A stretch of 49,973 nt of DNA from Actinomycetes bacterium (GTDB taxonomy: Bacteria > Actinomycetota > Acidimicrobiia > Acidimicrobiales > JAKAOS01), in the NCBI GenBank assembly GCA_021795215.1, contig JAJYPS010000004.1:1-49973 (forward strand), read 5' to 3'. The translations under genes were made by a program, and so were the position numbers. Positions 1-7,750 of the stretch are shown one piece after another. Position 1 is the first letter of the stretch, and every line of letters begins with the position of its first letter. Under the pieces are notes generated by a model that did no database searches, was not told where the DNA came from, and worked only from the letters and a program-made list of their open reading frames with translations.

Positions 1-463
1 CCGTGCCGAGTGTCGCAGCAAGGTGATACTGGATGTCACGAACCGTCATCCCGCCTGCGTACAGGCTGATGATCATGTCCTCCAGGTTGACGCGGTGGCT
101 GTCGTCGCTGGGCACCAGCGCCGAGGCGAAGGTGGAGTTGCGGTCCCGAGGCTGATCCAAGCTGATGTCGCCGACTTCAGTGCCGAGGGTCTTGGGGGTG
201 GTCCCGTTGCGGGAGTTGCCCGACCCCTGCCCTGCTCTGTCACCCCGCTCGTAGCCCAGGTGCGACGTCAGCTCGGCGTCCATTCCCCGCTCGAGCACCG
301 CCTTCACGAGCTCTGAGAGGAATCCGCCTGCCCCAGTCAACGCGACCCCGTCCTCGCCGACTCGGGACACCAGCTGGTCGATCAGCTCGTCTCCAAACAG
401 TTCCTTTCGCAATGCTCTGCCAGGCGTCGACGATACCGAGGTGCACTTCTTCTCTTTGGTCAT
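1..463 (-). CDS. IS256-family (mutator) transposase, N-terminal part
   Basis: The minus-strand frame opening at ATG 463 reads about 154 residues and leaves the window without a stop. It begins MTKEKK and contains the mutator-type stretches ELVKAVLERGMDAELTSHLG and GNSRNGTTPKT, then ISLYAGGMTVRDIQYHL near the edge. These are N-terminal hallmarks of IS256 transposases, which move the element by a cut-and-circularise mechanism with a DDE catalytic core. The catalytic residues lie beyond the window, so activity cannot be judged. A GGAG sits about 13 nt upstream of the ATG, a little far. The visible frame has no break. The element cuts into the gene to its right. Family call is confident; the exact IS is not named. 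Confidence 0.9.
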   Translation of the reverse strand, partial: MTKEKKCTSVSSTPGRALRKELFGDELIDQLVSRVGEDGVALTGAGGFLSELVKAVLERGMDAELTSHLGYERGDRAGQGSGNSRNGTTPKTLGTEVGDISLDQPRDRNSTFASALVPSDDSHRVNLEDMIISLYAGGMTVRDIQYHLAATLGT

Positions 464-515
464 GTTCACAGTGAAGCTCCTTTGTTCGAGGACCCCTCCT
501 TACACAGACCATCTG
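1..515 (-). mobile_element. Left (5') end of an IS256-family insertion sequence
   Basis: The element holds the minus-strand transposase plus about 50 bp of leader. On the minus strand the leader carries GATGGTCTGTGTAAGG (about 493-508). The TCTGTGTAA core recalls the terminal inverted repeats of many IS256 elements, whose ends often read TTACACAGA. The far end is outside the window, so the inverted repeat cannot be paired and no target duplication can be checked. The right boundary (about 515) is an estimate, based on where the neighbouring coding frame becomes protein-like. Confidence 0.65.
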
Positions 516-518
516 ACA

Positions 519-1211
519 CCCCCCTGGCGCCCCGATCGGCTCTTTCGCCATGAGGTGCTCGCCGAGAAGTCAAAGGAGCTCGACGGCCTCCTCGGTCGCC
601 TCTACGGGACCGCGGTAAACCTCCTCCCACAGCTCAAGGTGCCGGGCTCGATGACGCTCTTCGCGCACTGCGTCCGCGAGATCTACAACCGCTACCCGAA
701 CTTCGACGGGTTCGCCGTCCCGAAGCAACAGGCCAGCCGCAACAACGCGGTCCGGTCGCTCGAGAAGGTCTGGGTTACGCTCGACGAACGCCTGGGCGAT
801 CTCGAGGCCGAGATGACGGCCGGGCTCGCCGACGACCCGCTCTTCACGGTCCGGCAGTCCGTCCACGTCACCGTCGACGCCGTCGTCATCGCCGAGCGCG
901 CCGGCACCGAGGCCGCTCGTGAACGCCACCACTACTGGGTCAATGCGACAGCGTCGGCAGCATTCGGCGGCAACTCGGGGCCGAGCGAGGACGAAGCCCA
1001 TCGCTGCGTCCAGTTCTTCGTCGGCCATGCACACGTCGGCACAACGCTGCACCGGCTCGAGCGAGTCCAGGTCGAGCAGCAGTTTGCCCTCTTCGAGCGC
1101 CTGCTTGACAACCGCCTCCGGGAGTTCCTCAACGCGAGCGACGAGGTGGCCGAGCTACTCGCCGAGGCGAACACGCCTCGGCCGGCGGAGGGAGGCGGGA
1201 CCCATGTCTGA
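519..1211 (+). pseudogene. Protein of unknown function, 5' end removed by the IS256 element
   Basis: From about 519 a clean frame of some 230 residues runs to TGA 1211. It is polar and apparently soluble, with no signal peptide or membrane segment. It is rich in Leu, Glu and Arg, with helix-prone ends such as LFERLLDNRLREFLNAS. In-frame ATGs upstream (441, 462) lie inside the IS terminus or leader, so the native start is probably lost. The next gene's ATG (1204) overlaps the last 8 nt, which points to a coupled two-gene unit. I do not recognise the family. Both genes are damaged, so the locus is probably dead. Confidence 0.55.
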
Positions 1212-1353
1212 ACACGACGCCCCCGAGTGGCAAGCCCCGACCGACGAGCAGCTTCGCCGGGCGCTCGTTCTCGTCGGCCACTCCGAGCGGGCACGGCTCT
1301 TCTATCAACAGCTCGAGAACCCGCGATGGCTCGCGCCGCTCAACCGGTACAAG
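1204..1353 (+). pseudogene. N-terminal stub of a second unknown gene, cut by an IS4 fragment
   Basis: ATG 1204 opens a frame reading MSEHDAPEWQAPTDEQLRRA and then a helical stretch ending near NPRWLAPL. After about 1353 the same frame is only the antisense of an IS4 transposase fragment, so the real product is about 50 residues. It overlaps the stop of the preceding gene by 8 nt and was probably the larger second cistron of that unit. No domain can be named from what remains. Confidence 0.5.
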
Positions 1354-1729
1354 GTCCTCTGTTCCCGAGTGGCTTTGCGACTCTGGCGAACAGCGCTTTC
1401 AGCGGCTCGGGACCCAGGCGTGCTCGGGCCTGGAAGATGGCCGACTTGGACACCAGAGCGGGGATCTCTTCCCCAGTGCTCCATGAAAGCCCGTCGGTCA
1501 ACAACGAGAGCACGTCTTCGTAGGAGCCCTCTGCGTGCAACGCCATCCCGATGGCGAAGTAGGCCATCGCCCGTGCAGGCAGTGAGCGGTTCCGCCGTTC
1601 GGTGCGCTTGCAGCTCGCAACCACCTCGTCGACGAGCACCGGGGAAAACGTACGCGTCAGCAGCCCAACCGACACCAAGTCCGATAGCCGGCGGTCCGAC
1701 GCAGGCTTCCTCCAACCGGTCCGGGGCAC
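1340..1729 (-). pseudogene. IS4-family transposase, N-terminal fragment
   Basis: The minus-strand ORF from ATG 1729 contains LSDLVSVGLLTRTFSPVLVD, then ARAMAYFAIGMALHAEGSYE and ALVSKSAIFQARARLG. These are typical of the IS4 transposase N-terminal (IS4_N) domain. About 120 residues match; the last seven or so (after AKPLG) look like readthrough past the break. The whole DDE catalytic region is missing, so the fragment cannot transpose. Upstream on the minus strand, GTTAAGGCTACATGG (about 1748-1762) may be the element's outer end. Confidence 0.8.
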
Positions 1730-1765
1730 ACCGGCAGACTACACCCATGTAGCCTTAACTGAACG
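1354..1765 (-). mobile_element. Truncated IS4-family element
   Basis: One terminus and the first third of an IS4-type element, embedded after a broken gene stub. The left border is where the transposase homology ends (about 1354-1365). The right border is guessed from the candidate terminal sequence near 1748-1765. No second terminus or target duplication is recognisable, so this is a decay product. Confidence 0.6.
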
Positions 1766-1774
1766 GTATACGCC

Positions 1775-2167
1775 CTAACCCAGCCGCACCGGCTGCCCAT
1801 CCTGCTCCGCCGACCGCTCGTGGGCCAGGCAGAAGCGAGCCGCAGGGAGCGCAGCGAGACGATCCGCCCCGATCGGTGCGGCGCAGATCTCGCAGAGACC
1901 GTAGCCGCCGGTGTCCAACTTCTGGAGTGCCCGCTCCACCTCTCCCAGCTCTGACTCGAGCTGCTCGACGATGGACAGATCCCGCTCCCTGTCGAATGTC
2001 TCGGTGCCCACGTCCGCCTGATGCTGATCGACACCGGAAAGCTCGGAGAGGTCGTCCTGCTCGGACCGGCCCCGGACGCCTCCGTCACCGAGAAGGTCGT
2101 CTCGGACTCCCCGCAGCCGCTCCCGCTCCCGCTCCAGGTTTGCTCTGACGTCCGTATCGTCGTCCAT
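1775..2167 (-). CDS. DksA/TraR-type C4 zinc-finger protein
   Basis: A protein of about 130 residues with an acidic N-terminal coiled region (ERERERLRGVRDDLLG) and a C-terminal finger: CEIC, then PIGADRLAALP, then CLAH. This is the DksA/TraR layout, proteins that bind in the RNA polymerase secondary channel or act as small regulators. The last pair is C-x2-H rather than C-x2-C, as I recall for many actinobacterial members. I chose ATG 2167. A TACGAT box lies 10 nt upstream on the minus strand, and the longer reading frame (to 2314) has unlikely sequence and runs into the divergent methyltransferase gene. An alternative ATG is at 2188. Confidence 0.8.
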   Translation of the reverse strand: MDDDTDVRANLERERERLRGVRDDLLGDGGVRGRSEQDDLSELSGVDQHQADVGTETFDRERDLSIVEQLESELGEVERALQKLDTGGYGLCEICAAPIGADRLAALPAARFCLAHERSAEQDGQPVRLG

Positions 2168-2285
2168 GGCAGTGCGAATCGTAGCCATCGTTCGAAGCTG
2201 CGAAACCGGCGATCGATCATCGGTGGGCGGCCAGTGGCCGTCGACCGGGGCACGGAAACTCCGCGATGCCCTTAGCCTGTGGCAG

Positions 2286-3005
2286 GTGCCGACCGAAGTA
2301 GAGGCGTTCGCCACCGAGCTCTTCGACGGCCTGCCGCCACGTTACGACGGCCTCGCCGAAGTGCTGTCTTTCGGGCAGAACCGGAGGTGGCGGGCAGAGT
2401 TGGTACGCCACATCGAAGCTCCGAGCGGCGGGCTCGTGCTGGACGTCGCCACAGGTCCGGGGGGCGTCGCAGTTGCGCTGAGGCGAGGCACCGGAGCCGC
2501 AGTCGTCGGACTGGACCTCACCTACGAGATGCTTCGAAAGGCGTCCAAGCGGCTCGGGGAGGGATCGGGCGTCCACCTGGTGCAGGCGAGCGGGACGAGA
2601 TTGCCGTTCCCCGATTGCAGCTTCGATGCGGTCAGCTTCACTTACCTGCTGCGGTACGTCTCGGATCCTGCGCAGGCGTTGACCGAACTGGTCAGGGTGC
2701 TCCGGCCCGGCGGGACGATCGCCAGCTTGGAGTTCGCGGTGCCCGGTGGGCCTCTGCGCTGGCCGGTGTGGTGGGTCTACACCCGGCTGCTCCTGCCGGC
2801 ATGGGGCTCCGCCCTCGGAGGCAGGGAGTGGTGGCGCGTCGGTCGCTTCCTCGGTCCCGACATTTCTCGCCATTATCGCCGGTTCCCGGTGCAATGGCAG
2901 TTGCGCGCCTGGACGGCGGCGGGCCTAGACCAAGTGGAGCACCGGATCATGTCCCAAGGGGCAGGAGTGGTGATGTGGGCGCGAAAGCGCGGAGGCGCCG
3001 TTTGA
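2286..3005 (+). CDS. Class I SAM-dependent methyltransferase (UbiE/MenG-like)
   Basis: About 239 residues. The SAM-binding motif I is VLDVATGPGGVAVAL, followed by VVGLDLTYEML (acidic residue for the ribose) and the post-motif VRVLRPGGTIASLEFA. This is the Methyltransf_11/UbiE pattern for small-molecule or quinone-ring methylation. GTG 2286 is preferred because homology-like sequence begins right after it (PTEVEAFATELFDGLPPRYD). The ORF extends to 2166 but would overlap the divergent DksA-type gene. The stop overlaps the TTG start of the next gene (TTGA), so the two are translationally coupled. Substrate unknown: menaquinone is plausible, but no men genes are nearby. Confidence 0.78.
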   Translation: MPTEVEAFATELFDGLPPRYDGLAEVLSFGQNRRWRAELVRHIEAPSGGLVLDVATGPGGVAVALRRGTGAAVVGLDLTYEMLRKASKRLGEGSGVHLVQASGTRLPFPDCSFDAVSFTYLLRYVSDPAQALTELVRVLRPGGTIASLEFAVPGGPLRWPVWWVYTRLLLPAWGSALGGREWWRVGRFLGPDISRHYRRFPVQWQLRAWTAAGLDQVEHRIMSQGAGVVMWARKRGGAV

Positions 3006-3757
3006 ACGACCGTGGAGCCCACGGCGCTAGCGACAGTGAGCCGGCGTTCTACGTTCGCGGCAGGGGAGCTGGTCGGGATCTCCTTGCAGTCCTTCATCCT
3101 CCCTACACCGCCTGGCACCTGTCCTTCGTGGTCATCGGGGCCGCTGCGGCGCCGGTGGTCAGCTGGCGGCTCCTGGGGCTCACCGTCGCCGCGTTCTTCC
3201 TTGCCGTCGGAGTGGCTGCCCACGCCTTGGACGAGCTCCACGGAAGGCCGCTCGGCACCGAGCTGGGAGTCGTGACGCTGAAGATGCTGGCCGTCGGCAC
3301 CCTCGCGGTGGCGGTCGGCATCGGAGTGGCCGAGGCGATCATGGTGGGGCTCTGGCTGCTGGTGCTGGTGGCGGTGGGTGCTTTCCTGGTGGTCGGTTAC
3401 AACCTCGAGATGTTCGGCGGCCGGCTCCACACCGACTGGGCATTCGCCGTGAGCTGGGGCGGCTTCCCTGCACTCGTCGGGTACGTGGTGCAAAGTCGCA
3501 GCGTCACACCGAGCGCGCTCGCCATAGCCGGGGGCGCCACCGGTATCTCGATCGCCCAACGGGCACTTTCGACGCAGGCCCGACTTCTCCGGCGACGGGT
3601 GACGGCCGTTACCGGCTTCCTGGTGCTCGACGGCAAGCGCAGGGACCTCGACCGGCTCTTTCTGTTGCGGCCCGTAGAGGTGGCCCTGTCGGCCCTGTCG
3701 TGGTCCATCACCATCCTGGCGCTCGGGTTGGTCGGAGCCCGGCTTGGCCACTACTGA
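3002..3757 (+). CDS. Multi-pass membrane protein of unknown function
   Basis: 251 residues with several hydrophobic segments: around LSFVVIGAAAAPVVSW, LLGLTVAAFFLAVGVAA, MLAVGTLAVAVGIGV, IMVGLWLLVLVAVGAFLVV, and a final ALSWSITILALGLVG. The start is TTG 3002. It is overlapped by the methyltransferase stop (TTGA) and has GGAGG at the right distance (about 2990-2994). Conserved-looking polar residues lie between helices (HALDELHGRP, GYNLEMFGGRLHTDW), which suggests an enzyme or carrier with a buried site rather than a channel. Coupling to the methyltransferase suggests a shared lipid or quinone substrate, but this is inference. I cannot assign the family. Confidence 0.7.
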   Translation: MNDRGAHGASDSEPAFYVRGRGAGRDLLAVLHPPYTAWHLSFVVIGAAAAPVVSWRLLGLTVAAFFLAVGVAAHALDELHGRPLGTELGVVTLKMLAVGTLAVAVGIGVAEAIMVGLWLLVLVAVGAFLVVGYNLEMFGGRLHTDWAFAVSWGGFPALVGYVVQSRSVTPSALAIAGGATGISIAQRALSTQARLLRRRVTAVTGFLVLDGKRRDLDRLFLLRPVEVALSALSWSITILALGLVGARLGHY

Positions 3758-3853
3758 GCGTCCTGGACGCTGCGTCGTCGCGTCCATCCTCGGGCGCCCC
3801 CGCGGCTCGGATTGGTTTGGTGGGATAGTCGGAGGGTAAAGGGCCGTTCAACG

Positions 3854-4801
3854 ATGGACTGGTACGTCGATACCATGGATCCTTCCGCGGTCCGCGACCT
3901 GCGCCGCGAGGTCGCTGCGTTCCTGCGCCGGCATGCCGAGCCGTCCGCCGATCTGTCCGCCGCGGTGATGGCCGTGGCCGAGCTGCTCGCCAACGCTGCG
4001 GAGCATGCCGGTGGCTCGGCGTGGGTCTCCCTCACGTGGGGCGGGAAGTGTCCCACGCTCACGGTCTGCGACCTGGGCCCGGGCTTCGAGTTGCCGAGGG
4101 ACCTTCCCGACGAGCTGGCGGAAGGGGGCCGGGGTCTGTTCATCGTGAGCTCCATCGTGAACGAGCTCACTGTCGCGGCGAGGTCCGGCGGCGGAGCGAA
4201 GGTGACCGCCATCCTCCCGGTTTCCCGACCGCCGTCGCCGAGCTACGATCCGCCGCGGCGAAGCCGCAATCCTCTCCCGACTCCCGACGAAGCGTCCCCG
4301 GACGGGTTCGGGCGAGAATCTTTCCTCCGGGCCCTGGTGGTGGAAATGGCTCAATCGGTCGAGGAGCTACAGGGTCCCGCTGTAGCGGAGGCCGCAATCG
4401 CCCAGGTGGGAATAGACATAGGCTCGAGGATGGAGCAGGAGTACCGGTCGGCGAAAGACGTGAAGGGCAGCATGTCGACGGCGCAGCTCGCCGACTGCCT
4501 GGTGCGGCTCAAGCACGCCATCGAAGGAGGCTTCTACGTCGTGGAGGCGACCGAGGGTCGCATCGTGCTCGGGAACACCAGGTGCCCCTTCGGCGAAGTG
4601 GTGCGCAACGCCCCTGCTCTGTGCCGGATGACCTCCAGCGTGTTCGGTGGCATCGCCGCCCACCAGCATCCCGACGGCAGCGCCGTCTTCCTCGAGGAGC
4701 GTATCGCAGTGGGCGACCCGGGGTGCAAAGTCGTGGTCTACTTCGGTGCGGGTCCTACGGACCTGCAGGACCTGGCACACCGGTACCACAATGCGGGCTG
4801 A
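3854..4801 (+). CDS. RsbW-like ATPase domain fused to a methanogen-output-like (MetOD1) domain
   Basis: 315 residues. Residues about 1-130 form a GHKL/HATPase_c_2 domain: N-box ELLANAAEHA, G1 DLGPGF, G2 GGRGLFIV. This is the fold of RsbW-type anti-sigma-factor kinases. A Pro/Arg-rich linker follows. The C-terminal domain (about 165-315) ends with CPFGEVVRNAPALCRMTSS and GDPGCKVVVYFG, matching the methanogen output domain 1 pattern as I recall it. Its three Cys could bind metal. ATG 3854 is preferred; GGAGG lies about 17 nt upstream, which is long. A likely role is phosphorelay or partner-switching control. No sigma factor or anti-anti-sigma gene is adjacent. Confidence 0.75.
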   Translation: MDWYVDTMDPSAVRDLRREVAAFLRRHAEPSADLSAAVMAVAELLANAAEHAGGSAWVSLTWGGKCPTLTVCDLGPGFELPRDLPDELAEGGRGLFIVSSIVNELTVAARSGGGAKVTAILPVSRPPSPSYDPPRRSRNPLPTPDEASPDGFGRESFLRALVVEMAQSVEELQGPAVAEAAIAQVGIDIGSRMEQEYRSAKDVKGSMSTAQLADCLVRLKHAIEGGFYVVEATEGRIVLGNTRCPFGEVVRNAPALCRMTSSVFGGIAAHQHPDGSAVFLEERIAVGDPGCKVVVYFGAGPTDLQDLAHRYHNAG

Positions 4802-4821
4802 CCAGAGGCGCTCCGAGCAAC

Positions 4822-4841
4822 GGGGCGGGGCTGACCGCCCC
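4822..4841 (+). terminator. Hairpin after the RsbW-like gene
   Basis: GGGGCGG and CCGCCCC face each other across a GGCTGA loop, about 20 bp after the stop. No T-run follows, as is common in high-GC actinobacteria. It separates the kinase-like gene from tRNA-Lys. Confidence 0.5.
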
Positions 4842-4931
4842 CCTCTACGATGTGCGTTCTGGTTTCAGTGGAGAGGTGGTTGCAGGGGAGCGGTGGGCTC
4901 TGGGCCGCTCGACGTGGACCACTGTGCCGAC

Positions 4932-5004
4932 GGGCCGCTAGCTCATCCGGTAGAGCAGGGGACTTTTAATCCCAAGGTGCTGGGTTCGAGACCCAGGCGG
5001 CCCA
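4932..5004 (+). tRNA. tRNA-Lys (anticodon TTT)
   Basis: 73 nt folding as a cloverleaf. The acceptor GGGCCGC pairs with GCGGCCC. The D arm is GCTC/GAGC. The anticodon loop CTTTTAA gives anticodon TTT, the T arm is TGGGTTCGAGACCCA, and the discriminator is A5004. The first pair of the anticodon stem is a mismatch (G-A). CCA is not encoded. No second tRNA is nearby and there is no sign of integration at this gene. Confidence 0.93.
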
Positions 5005-5218
5005 CGACGAAGGCTCGGACAAGGCGCGAACGGGGCGCGAATGTGTACCGCCGTCGACCGGAGGGGACGAGCAGCCTCCCGGTCGGACACCTCGTCGTCG
5101 GTCGATCCGGGAGCGGACCGGTCGGGCACCTCGGTCTCTGTAGGGCCGCCGTTCAGACGCTCTCCGATCACCCGGTGACGCTCCCGGCAGTCGGCGCAAG
5201 GGGCGCGTGCCGGATCCG

Positions 5219-5234
5219 ATACCGGGGGGGGTAT
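5219..5234. promoter_or_regulatory. CsoR-like palindromic operator
   Basis: ATACCGGGGGGGGTAT: five-base arms ATACC/GGTAT around a six-G centre, running into TATAG. It lies 37 bp upstream of the microprotein ATG and overlaps the likely -10 region. G-tract palindromes of this kind are typical sites for CsoR/CstR/RcnR tetramers, which respond to copper, persulfide or nickel. No csoR-like gene is in the window. The match is by eye. Confidence 0.45.
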
Positions 5235-5271
5235 AGTCGGTGATGCGAACGACCCCCAAGGAGGAGACCGA

Positions 5272-5394
5272 ATGTGCAGTCCGGCGGTTTGCAAGCGATG
5301 CAAGAAGGTGACTTGGTCCGGATGTGGAAGGCATGTGCAGCAAGTGATGGCGAACGTGCCGGCGGATCGCCGCTGCACCTGCGGTAGCCGCTGA
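5272..5394 (+). CDS. 40-residue Cys-rich microprotein
   Basis: ATG 5272 is preceded by AAGGAGG at good spacing. The product has six Cys: CKRC after residue 5, a WSGCGRHV segment, and CTCG near the end. The pattern CxxC - TW.GCG.HV - VP - C.C recalls small conserved actinobacterial proteins. It is basic and soluble, and looks like a zinc or other metal/thiol binder. It is framed by a CsoR-like palindrome upstream and a strong hairpin downstream, so it is probably a monocistronic, metal- or sulfur-responsive gene. Function unproven. Confidence 0.75.
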   Translation: MCSPAVCKRCKKVTWSGCGRHVQQVMANVPADRRCTCGSR

Positions 5395-5400
5395 ACCCCT

Positions 5401-5446
5401 CCGGCACCGTCGGCCGTGGTCCCCCACGGAGGGCCGGCGGTGCCGG
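5401..5446 (+). terminator. Long GC-rich hairpin after the microprotein gene
   Basis: CCGGCACCG at 5401 pairs with CGGTGCCGG at 5438. The inner CGGCC/GGCCG and CGTGG/CCACG arms extend the stem. It begins 7 bp after the stop and lacks a T-run. It probably terminates the microprotein transcript and insulates the nitrate operon. Confidence 0.6.
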
Positions 5447-5533
5447 GTCTGGTCAACCAGGGGTCGGCTTGTAGTCCAGCGGTAATGCCCGCGGTTCACT
5501 GCCGAAACACGGTGTGGCCATGATGGGTTCGGG

Positions 5534-7750
5534 ATGAGACCGACGGCACCGGAGGAGGAGCGGCTTCGTTCGGCCCGCACGCCGCCAGGCGTTCCTTTCG
5601 GCGACACGACGACGTGCCCCTACTGCTCGCTTCAATGCGGGATGTCGCTCCGCACGGAGAACTCGGGGTTCCCGTCGGAGTCGGTCGAGGCCAAGCCGGC
5701 CGGCCAGGGCGGCCTCTGCCGCAAGGGATGGACATCGGGTCAACTGCTCTCGCATTCCGACCGACTCCTGAGCCCGATGGTGAGGACCCGCAAAGGCGGT
5801 GCGCTGGTGCCCGCCAGCTGGTCCCTCGCGCTCGACCGCATCGCAGAGGCGGTGGGTGACGTCCAAGATCGGCACGGACCGGATGCGGTCGGGGTCTTCG
5901 GCGGCGGTGGACTGACCAACGAGAAGGCCTATCAGCTGGGCAAGTTCGCCAGGGTGGTCCTCCGCACCCCGAACGTGGACTACAACGGTCGTTTCTGCAT
6001 GTCGTCGGCAGCAGTAGCGTGCAACTCCGCTTTCGGGGTGGACAGGGGGCTGCCCTTCCCGCTTTCGGACGTGTCGATGGCCGACGTCGTCATCCTTGCC
6101 GGTGCCAACCCGGCAGCGACGATGCCTCCGGCCATGCGCTTCTTCACCGCCCTGATCGAAAAGGGCGGAACACTGGTAGTGATCGATCCTCGTCGCACCG
6201 CGACGGCGAAGATGGCGTCGGTCCACCTGCAACCGGTTCCCGGAACCGACTTGGCCCTCGCGAACGCGATGCTGAACATCGCCATACGAGCAGACTGGAT
6301 CGACCGCGAGTTCGTCCGGCAACGGACCTCGGGCTTCGACGAAGTGCGCGAAGCGGTCGCTTCCTACTGGCCGGACAGGATCGAGAGGCTGACCGGGGTG
6401 CCGGTGAACGCCATGACCGACGTGGTGCGAGCCTTCGCTACGGCCGAGCACGCCATGATCCTCACGGCCAGGGGCGTCGAGCAGCACACGAAAGGCACCG
6501 ACACGGTGGCCGCCTTCATCAATCTGGCCTTGGCGACAGGTCATGCGGGGAAGTTGTGGTCCGGCTTCGGAACGCTGACCGGTCAGGGCAACGGCCAAGG
6601 TGGCCGGGAGCACGGGCTGAAGGCAGACCAACTGCCCGGCTATCGCAGCATCGCCGATCCCGCCGCGAGGCGACATGTCGCCGAGGTGTGGGGCGTCGAC
6701 CCCGACACCATCCCTGGCCCCGGCACGTCGGCCTACGAGATGCTCAGCTCTTGCGGGGAGGAGGGTGGGGTCAGGGCTCTGCTCGTGATGGGTTCGAACC
6801 CGGTCGTCTCCGCCCCCGATGCCGCTGCCGTGGAGTCCAGGCTCAGCCGGCTGCAGTTCCTGGCCGTCGCCGACCCGTTCATGTCCGACACCGCTCGACT
6901 CGCGGACGTCGTGCTCCCGGTGGCTCAGTGGGCCGAAGAGGACGGGACGACGACCAACCTCGAGGGACGAGTACTGCGACGCAGGCGACTGAGGTCCGCA
7001 CCGACCTCGGTCCGGACAGACCTCGAGGTCCTCTCCGACCTTGCGGCTCGCCTGGGTCACCGCAGCGGATTCTCGCCCGTGGCGCAGCATGTGTTCGACG
7101 AGCTCGCTCGGGCAAGTGCCGGAGGGCGGGCCGACTACTCGGGAATCACCTACGTCGCCTTGGACCGAGCGTCGGCAACCCACTGGCCGGCCCCTAGAGA
7201 GAGACCGACCGGTACTCCGAGGCTGTTCCTGGACAGCTTCTCCACCACCAGCGGGCGAGCCCGTTTTTCTCCGGTCTTCCACCGGGCGGTGGCCGACCCC
7301 CCCGATGAGAGCTTCCCGATATACCTCACCACCGGCCGCCTCATCTTTCAATACCAAAGTGGTACGCAGACGAGCCTCATAGACGATTTGAGGAGTGACA
7401 GACAAGAGCCGAGTGTGGAGATGCACCCGTTTCTTGCGCGCCAACTCGATATCAACGACGGCGATATGGTCGACGTTACGACACCTCGCGGCACTACCAC
7501 GGCGTGGGCTCACTGCACATCCGACATCCGTATCGACACCGTCTTCCTTCCGTTCCACTTCCCTGCATCCGGAAGAGCCAATCTTGTGACCAATCCAGAA
7601 CTCGATCCCAGGTCGAAGATGCCGGAGTTCAAGGTGTGCGCAGCCTCTATCCGGAAGCACGACCCTCATCGGTGCAACGTCACCAATAGGACCAATGGGC
7701 ACGTCACCTATAGACAGTCACCAATAGAACTGAAAGAGGAGATCTGGTGA
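5534..7750 (+). CDS. nasA: Assimilatory nitrate reductase catalytic subunit (molybdopterin, 4Fe-4S)
   Basis: 738 residues of the Mo-bisMGD oxidoreductase family. It reduces nitrate to nitrite in the cytoplasm for nitrogen assimilation. The N-terminal 4Fe-4S ligands are C28, C31, C35 and C62 (CPYCSLQC ... CRKG). The Mo ligand is probably C155 in RFCMSSAA, as in assimilatory enzymes and some formate dehydrogenases. The molybdopterin stretches GANPAATMPPAM, VMGSNPVVSAP and LEGRVLRRRR are present, with a C-terminal molydop-binding barrel near LTTGRLIFQYQSG. There is no twin-arginine signal and no C-terminal BFD domain, so electrons must come from a separate donor. It abuts the next gene (TGA then ATG) and heads an operon with nirBD, which decides for nitrate over formate. 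The start ATG 5534 has only a weak SD. Confidence 0.88.
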   Translation: MRPTAPEEERLRSARTPPGVPFGDTTTCPYCSLQCGMSLRTENSGFPSESVEAKPAGQGGLCRKGWTSGQLLSHSDRLLSPMVRTRKGGALVPASWSLALDRIAEAVGDVQDRHGPDAVGVFGGGGLTNEKAYQLGKFARVVLRTPNVDYNGRFCMSSAAVACNSAFGVDRGLPFPLSDVSMADVVILAGANPAATMPPAMRFFTALIEKGGTLVVIDPRRTATAKMASVHLQPVPGTDLALANAMLNIAIRADWIDREFVRQRTSGFDEVREAVASYWPDRIERLTGVPVNAMTDVVRAFATAEHAMILTARGVEQHTKGTDTVAAFINLALATGHAGKLWSGFGTLTGQGNGQGGREHGLKADQLPGYRSIADPAARRHVAEVWGVDPDTIPGPGTSAYEMLSSCGEEGGVRALLVMGSNPVVSAPDAAAVESRLSRLQFLAVADPFMSDTARLADVVLPVAQWAEEDGTTTNLEGRVLRRRRLRSAPTSVRTDLEVLSDLAARLGHRSGFSPVAQHVFDELARASAGGRADYSGITYVALDRASATHWPAPRERPTGTPRLFLDSFSTTSGRARFSPVFHRAVADPPDESFPIYLTTGRLIFQYQSGTQTSLIDDLRSDRQEPSVEMHPFLARQLDINDGDMVDVTTPRGTTTAWAHCTSDIRIDTVFLPFHFPASGRANLVTNPELDPRSKMPEFKVCAASIRKHDPHRCNVTNRTNGHVTYRQSPIELKEEIW

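Noticed and set aside
441..518. Extended N-terminus of the damaged hypothetical protein (ATG 441)
   Set aside because: This part is the antisense of the IS256 transposase start and leader, so it is not native coding sequence.
4647..5243. 198-residue ORF spanning the tRNA-Lys gene
   Set aside because: It runs through the end of the RsbW-like gene and the whole tRNA, has no SD and no family-like sequence.
5463..5510. tRNA-like stretch (TAGTCCAGCGGTAA)
   Set aside because: Looks like a D arm but no matching acceptor or T arm follows, so no cloverleaf can be drawn.
5534..7750. Formate dehydrogenase or dissimilatory nitrate reductase
   Set aside because: Adjacent nirBD, absence of a twin-arginine signal and absence of NarHJI or Fdh partners favour assimilatory nitrate reductase.
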